Positions 60,750 to 64,000 of a stretch of DNA of 64,000 bases are shown piece after piece. Source of the DNA: Nephrocerus scutellatus (lineage: Eukaryota > Arthropoda > Insecta > Diptera > Pipunculidae); the NCBI GenBank assembly GCA_947095585.1, contig OX352763.1, positions 16,975,462-17,039,461 on the forward strand, in the 5' to 3' direction. A program made the position numbers and the translations under genes. The first letter of the stretch is position 1; each line of letters opens with the position of its first letter. A model generated the notes under the pieces. That model ran no database searches and was not told the DNA's origin. It saw nothing but the letters and a program-made list of their open reading frames with translations.

Positions 60750-60915
60750 TTTTTCCACGCTTCACACGCGCGACACGCAACTCGCCTCACGCGTCAAACG
60801 CGGGATATCAAAATTGGCCCCTGACATTGAGCAGCCTTCTAGGTCGTGCGAAAGGTGGTTAAAAAAGACCACCTCAGAGAAGTCGAAAAACAAATTCCAC
60901 CTATCACACACGCCA
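60750..60915 (+). repeat. CACACGC repeat family, one unit
   Basis: CTTCACACGCGCGACACGCA, CGCGGGATATCAAAATTGGC, TAGGTCGTGCGAAAGGTGGT and CAGAGAAGTCGAAAAAC occur in the family order. Followed at once by an R1-type LINE. Confidence 0.75.
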
Positions 60916-60924
60916 AGGACCGCG

Positions 60925-62170
60925 TGGCCTATCAAGATTCCAATACGGCTTTAGGAAGAAAAGGAGCACCATCGATGCAATTGCAGCGGTATGTGGTATC
61001 GCGCACAATGCAATTGCAGGAACGAGATGGAAAGGCGGGGAAAAGAAATACTGCGCAATAGTGACACTCGATGTCAAAAATGCATTCAACTCCGCAAATT
61101 GGGACTTAACGCTGGTTTCCTTAACCAAACTCCAGGTACCAGACTATCTTTTGCGAATCATTGCGAGCTACTTCAGTGACAGAACGTTGTTGTATGACAC
61201 CGAGAAGGGCCCCAGGCAATACAAAGTCACCGGAGGAGTACCACAAGGCTCTGTACTTGTACTTACTTACCGCTACTATGGAATGTGATGTACGACGGCA
61301 TTCTTACAATTTGACGACCTGCTGGTGTAGAAATCGTCGGATGACATAGCTATAGTGGTTGTTGCTAAAACACTCGCGGAGGAAACGCAAAAATGTCATG
61401 AAATTATCCGGGATGTCAGAGATTGATTGCATGAAGCCGGGTTAGTGCGGGCGGATCACTAAAGCGAAGCTGTACTTCTAAGTAGAAGAAAAAAGGTGGA
61501 AAGAGTGACAATCCGAGTCGGTGGACATAGGATCACATCGAGTCCACATATATAATACCTCGGAGTCCTACTGGATCACAGGCTTAATTTCAAGAAGCAT
61601 CTGAGATATGCCAGTGATAAGGCATCGCGTGCAGGGATAGCTCTTGCGAGGATATTGCCCAATACTAGTGGGCCTAAGCAGCCGTTAAGAAAACTGCAGG
61701 CAAGGGTCAATTCCTCGATACTAATGTATGCACCCGGCGGCCTCTTGCGCCAGCCAGGAGTTACAGCAGCGTACAGACTGCCGTCGCTCACAATATGCCA
61801 GACATTCAAGTGTAGGTAGGAAGAAAACATGGAGAGGTAAATTACCACCTGACACATTTCTTGTCGGGTCATGGATGTTTTCTTGAGTATCTCCTCAAAT
61901 ACAAACACGCGTACGAGCCATTCTGTCTTCAGTGTAGAGAACGCAGAACAAGTACTGCAAGAGTGCTCGAGATTTAATGACAGGAGGCGCTTGCTGTAAC
62001 AGCTACTTGAAGAGTGAGTCACTTCGGCTGGCCCCATTCAAGCAATGATGAGCACCGAAGAAGCCTGGAACGTGATTAACGAGGTCATAGTGAGCGTGAT
62101 GTTGCAACTTCGCCGAGATGAACAGGCTGCAAGAAAGAGAGGGAGAGAGGCAGTATGGGGGTTGGTTTTA
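60925..62170 (+). mobile_element. R1-clade LINE, RT to C-terminus
   Basis: AIVTLDVKNAFNSANWDLTL at 61050-61110, VPDYLLRIIASYFSDRTLLY, QYKVTGGVPQGSVL at 61220-61262, EIVG...DIAIVVVAKTLAEE at about 61330-61380, KASRAGIALARILPNTSGPK at 61615-61680, and a C-terminal MMSTEEAWNVINEVIVSVML at 62045-62105. The catalytic F/YADD box is missing the bases between GGAT and GACATAGC, consistent with an 8-base deletion. Several other frameshifts. Confidence 0.87.
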
Positions 62171-63405
62171 GTCAGTAAAAATCTGACAGAAGCCCATGTT
62201 AATGCTAAAGGTTCAATAGAAGATTTCCAACCTCCTCCAAAAAGAAACGACTACAAAATAGCGACTGATAACGTGGCTACCGAAATTAATTGCAAAAGAT
62301 TGATTGTTTGCAGGTGTGAATATTTTTCCGTCCTGTTGATACCAATTCCTTTACAAAATCAATTCATCAAATTAAACGATATCGTATCGTTGACAGTAAC
62401 CGCGAACTTGCAACAAAAAATTTATATTCATCTCAACTCTAATGCAATGTCGTTTACACCATCACGACTATCATAAATGTTGGAATTTTCAATGAAAAAA
62501 TTCAAAGTTGTAATTGAATTTATTATGCGGTATTGTGTCAACCACCTAGTCAAGTCAGTGCTCGGTTTGGCGGTAGAATGGCTGCGTCTGCCATCGGCAG
62601 CAGTATGCATTGTCGCACAAACAGATTGAATTCAGGAAAAAATTATTTCGTAACCAAAGCCAATCATTTCGCACAGCTGGCTGCCGTGCGCACCACAACT
62701 ATACCGTGAAGTAAGCTGGCTCGATCGCACACCGTTATTGTCATTTTGTAAAATGCATGGATATTACATATACTTGTATATCTAGGTACGAGTTATGTAA
62801 ATATACGAATAGCGTTTGTTAGTCCATATCTATGTATCTATATGCGTGTTATATTATAAAGTGCTCTACTGTCGGTTTACTATCAGAATTTCAAACATTA
62901 AGGATAATACGAATCGTTAAAACAAGTTGGTCGACATGGTAGTGATGCGACTGGTTCGTGTGAGTAGCAACAGCACATATGGATATGGTTTACACACATT
63001 TTTTTTGGTACTATGCTGGATGTACCGATGTGCCATGCACCGCGGCAAGGACTTGATGGAAAAATGCTTCCGACAACAGGGAAATTGCCATGCCAGAGTT
63101 TTTGCTACGAGTTGTAGTGTAATGAAGCACATTTCCAAATTATGAATGTATCTTTAATATAAAAATTTGTTTCGCACTATGCTTGACGGAGTCGTGGTTG
63201 GGTAGAACCTATTTTCGAAGTGTGTTCTACATTAACTTCTGGCGGCTAAAACAAAATAAAAATGTCCCAATTTTAATTAGGAGTTATGTATATTGTTACG
63301 AAAATGTAAATAGGAATCTTTTATCGTACTGTACATAAAACAAAGCAGTTTCAGTGTCATTGCAGAATTATTTAAAATCCAGAAGGCATTTTGAAACCTT
63401 CTACG
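62171..63405. other. no gene recognised
   Basis: AT-rich spacer; short frames at 62927-63145 on both strands lack support. Confidence 0.4.
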
Positions 63406-63635
63406 TTTGATGGTCAGTCATCATCGAGCGCTCAACACGAGCACACGCAGATCACGCATAATATCGTCCAGCTACCTGCTACCGATTAAAAAAAAACCCA
63501 AAACCAAAAGCGAGCATTTCGCTACCTGCTACTTTTTGATTTTTTATTATTTCACAAATTATTTTTTAATTTCAGGAATATTTTTCTTTAGAATTTATTT
63601 TCAGAAAAGGTTTTCCTTTTAATCAGCCCTATAAA
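63406..63635 (+). other. probable 5' untranslated region of a LINE
   Basis: Starts near GGTCAGTCATCATCGAGCGC, with an initiator-like CAGT such as internal Jockey-type promoters use. It includes a repeated GCTACCTGCTAC phrase (63470 and 63521) and leads into an open frame at 63636. The 5' boundary is inference. Confidence 0.4.
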
Positions 63636-64000
63636 ATGGGGAAAAAAGCAAAAAGGAAGGAAAAAGTAAACGAGGTCTTGTCCTTAATTAAGGAACAAGT
63701 AACCAACCATGGTGGGGATTTCCTCTTGTCGTTGTACCGAAGGCTGGATGAAGTGAACCAGCTGTGCGATTCAGCGACTTCAGAGGAGGAAACCATGAGC
63801 GTTGTCGAGGAATCGGATACTGAAGTGCCCGAATCCAGCAGTGGTGGAGAGGATAACTCCAGCGACGAAGACAGTCGCAAAGCTTGGTCTTCTCCTGAAA
63901 CCATGCCCGCAAAGGCAAAAAAAAGGAGGTTGTCTGGAAATTCCAGACCATCATCACCACCAACATCATCTTCTCCTGGAGTGGCTGCTGTTGATAAAAA
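63636..64000 (+). CDS. probable LINE ORF1 (gag-like), partial at window edge
   Basis: An ATG at 63636 opens a frame without stop to the end of the window (121 codons). It starts MGKKAKRKEKVNEVLSLIKE, followed by an acidic Ser/Glu-rich stretch (SDTEVPESSSGGEDNSSDED) and a Pro/Ser region after KAKKRRLSGNS. The codon composition is distinctly less AT-rich than the surrounding DNA. This layout (basic start, acidic low-complexity, then presumably zinc knuckles beyond the edge) suits ORF1 of a Jockey-type element. No zinc knuckle is visible yet, so a host nuclear protein cannot be excluded. Confidence 0.5.
   Translation, partial: MGKKAKRKEKVNEVLSLIKEQVTNHGGDFLLSLYRRLDEVNQLCDSATSEEETMSVVEESDTEVPESSSGGEDNSSDEDSRKAWSSPETMPAKAKKRRLSGNSRPSSPPTSSSPGVAAVDK

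Noticed and set aside
61576..62037. 153-codon minus-strand frame
   Set aside because: Antisense shadow of the R1-type LINE C-terminus on the plus strand.

Overview
The window reads as nuclear DNA of a higher (schizophoran) fly, most likely a tephritid fruit fly. The reasons are host genes with 47-71 bp introns and GT-AG junctions, proteins that look dipteran, and heavy loading with decayed RTE-, R1- and Jockey-type non-LTR retrotransposons. The species call is inference; no search was possible.

Bases 1-22,000 are gene-dense. Five host genes could be assembled exon by exon with the reading phase kept across every junction: a TIP41-like protein (TIPRL, minus, 296-1406, 6 coding exons, 269 aa), a peroxisomal/mitochondrial dienoyl-CoA isomerase (ECH1, plus, 3156-4509, 7 exons, 312 aa, ending SKL), the SAGA subunit Ada1/TADA1 (minus, 4546-5569, 2 exons, 322 aa), the largest TFIIIC subunit GTF3C1 (minus, 7520-17650, 13 exons, 2064 aa), and a WRN-type RecQ helicase without exonuclease (plus, 18965-22008, 2 exons, 996 aa). 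ECH1 and TADA1 converge with 36 bp between stop codons. TIPRL/ECH1 and GTF3C1/WRN are divergent pairs. The functions are unrelated housekeeping roles (phosphatase/TOR signalling, fatty-acid oxidation, two transcription complexes, DNA repair), so this is a neighbourhood and not a pathway.

Bases 22,000-64,000 hold no host gene I can name. They are a graveyard of mobile elements: at least six RTE-like LINE pieces in the whole window, about ten R1/Jockey-type pieces on both strands, a Tc1/mariner-type transposase relic, a solo LTR nested in a LINE, a tRNA-derived SINE family with four near-complete copies and a fragment, a dispersed and locally tandem repeat rich in CACACGC, a 148-149 bp tandem array, and simple repeats. 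The window closes inside what looks like the first ORF of a less decayed LINE whose 5' end lies near 63,406. One unrecognised two-exon reading frame at 25,218-25,506 may be a host gene relic.

MITE-like elements sit in the gene-dense part. One family with TTA target duplications has three copies next to ECH1, GTF3C1 and WRN. No rRNA, functional tRNA, CRISPR array or bacterial feature was seen. No clear novel system was found; the best leads are the retained WRN helicase, the SINE family, the CACACGC repeat, and the nested solo LTR.
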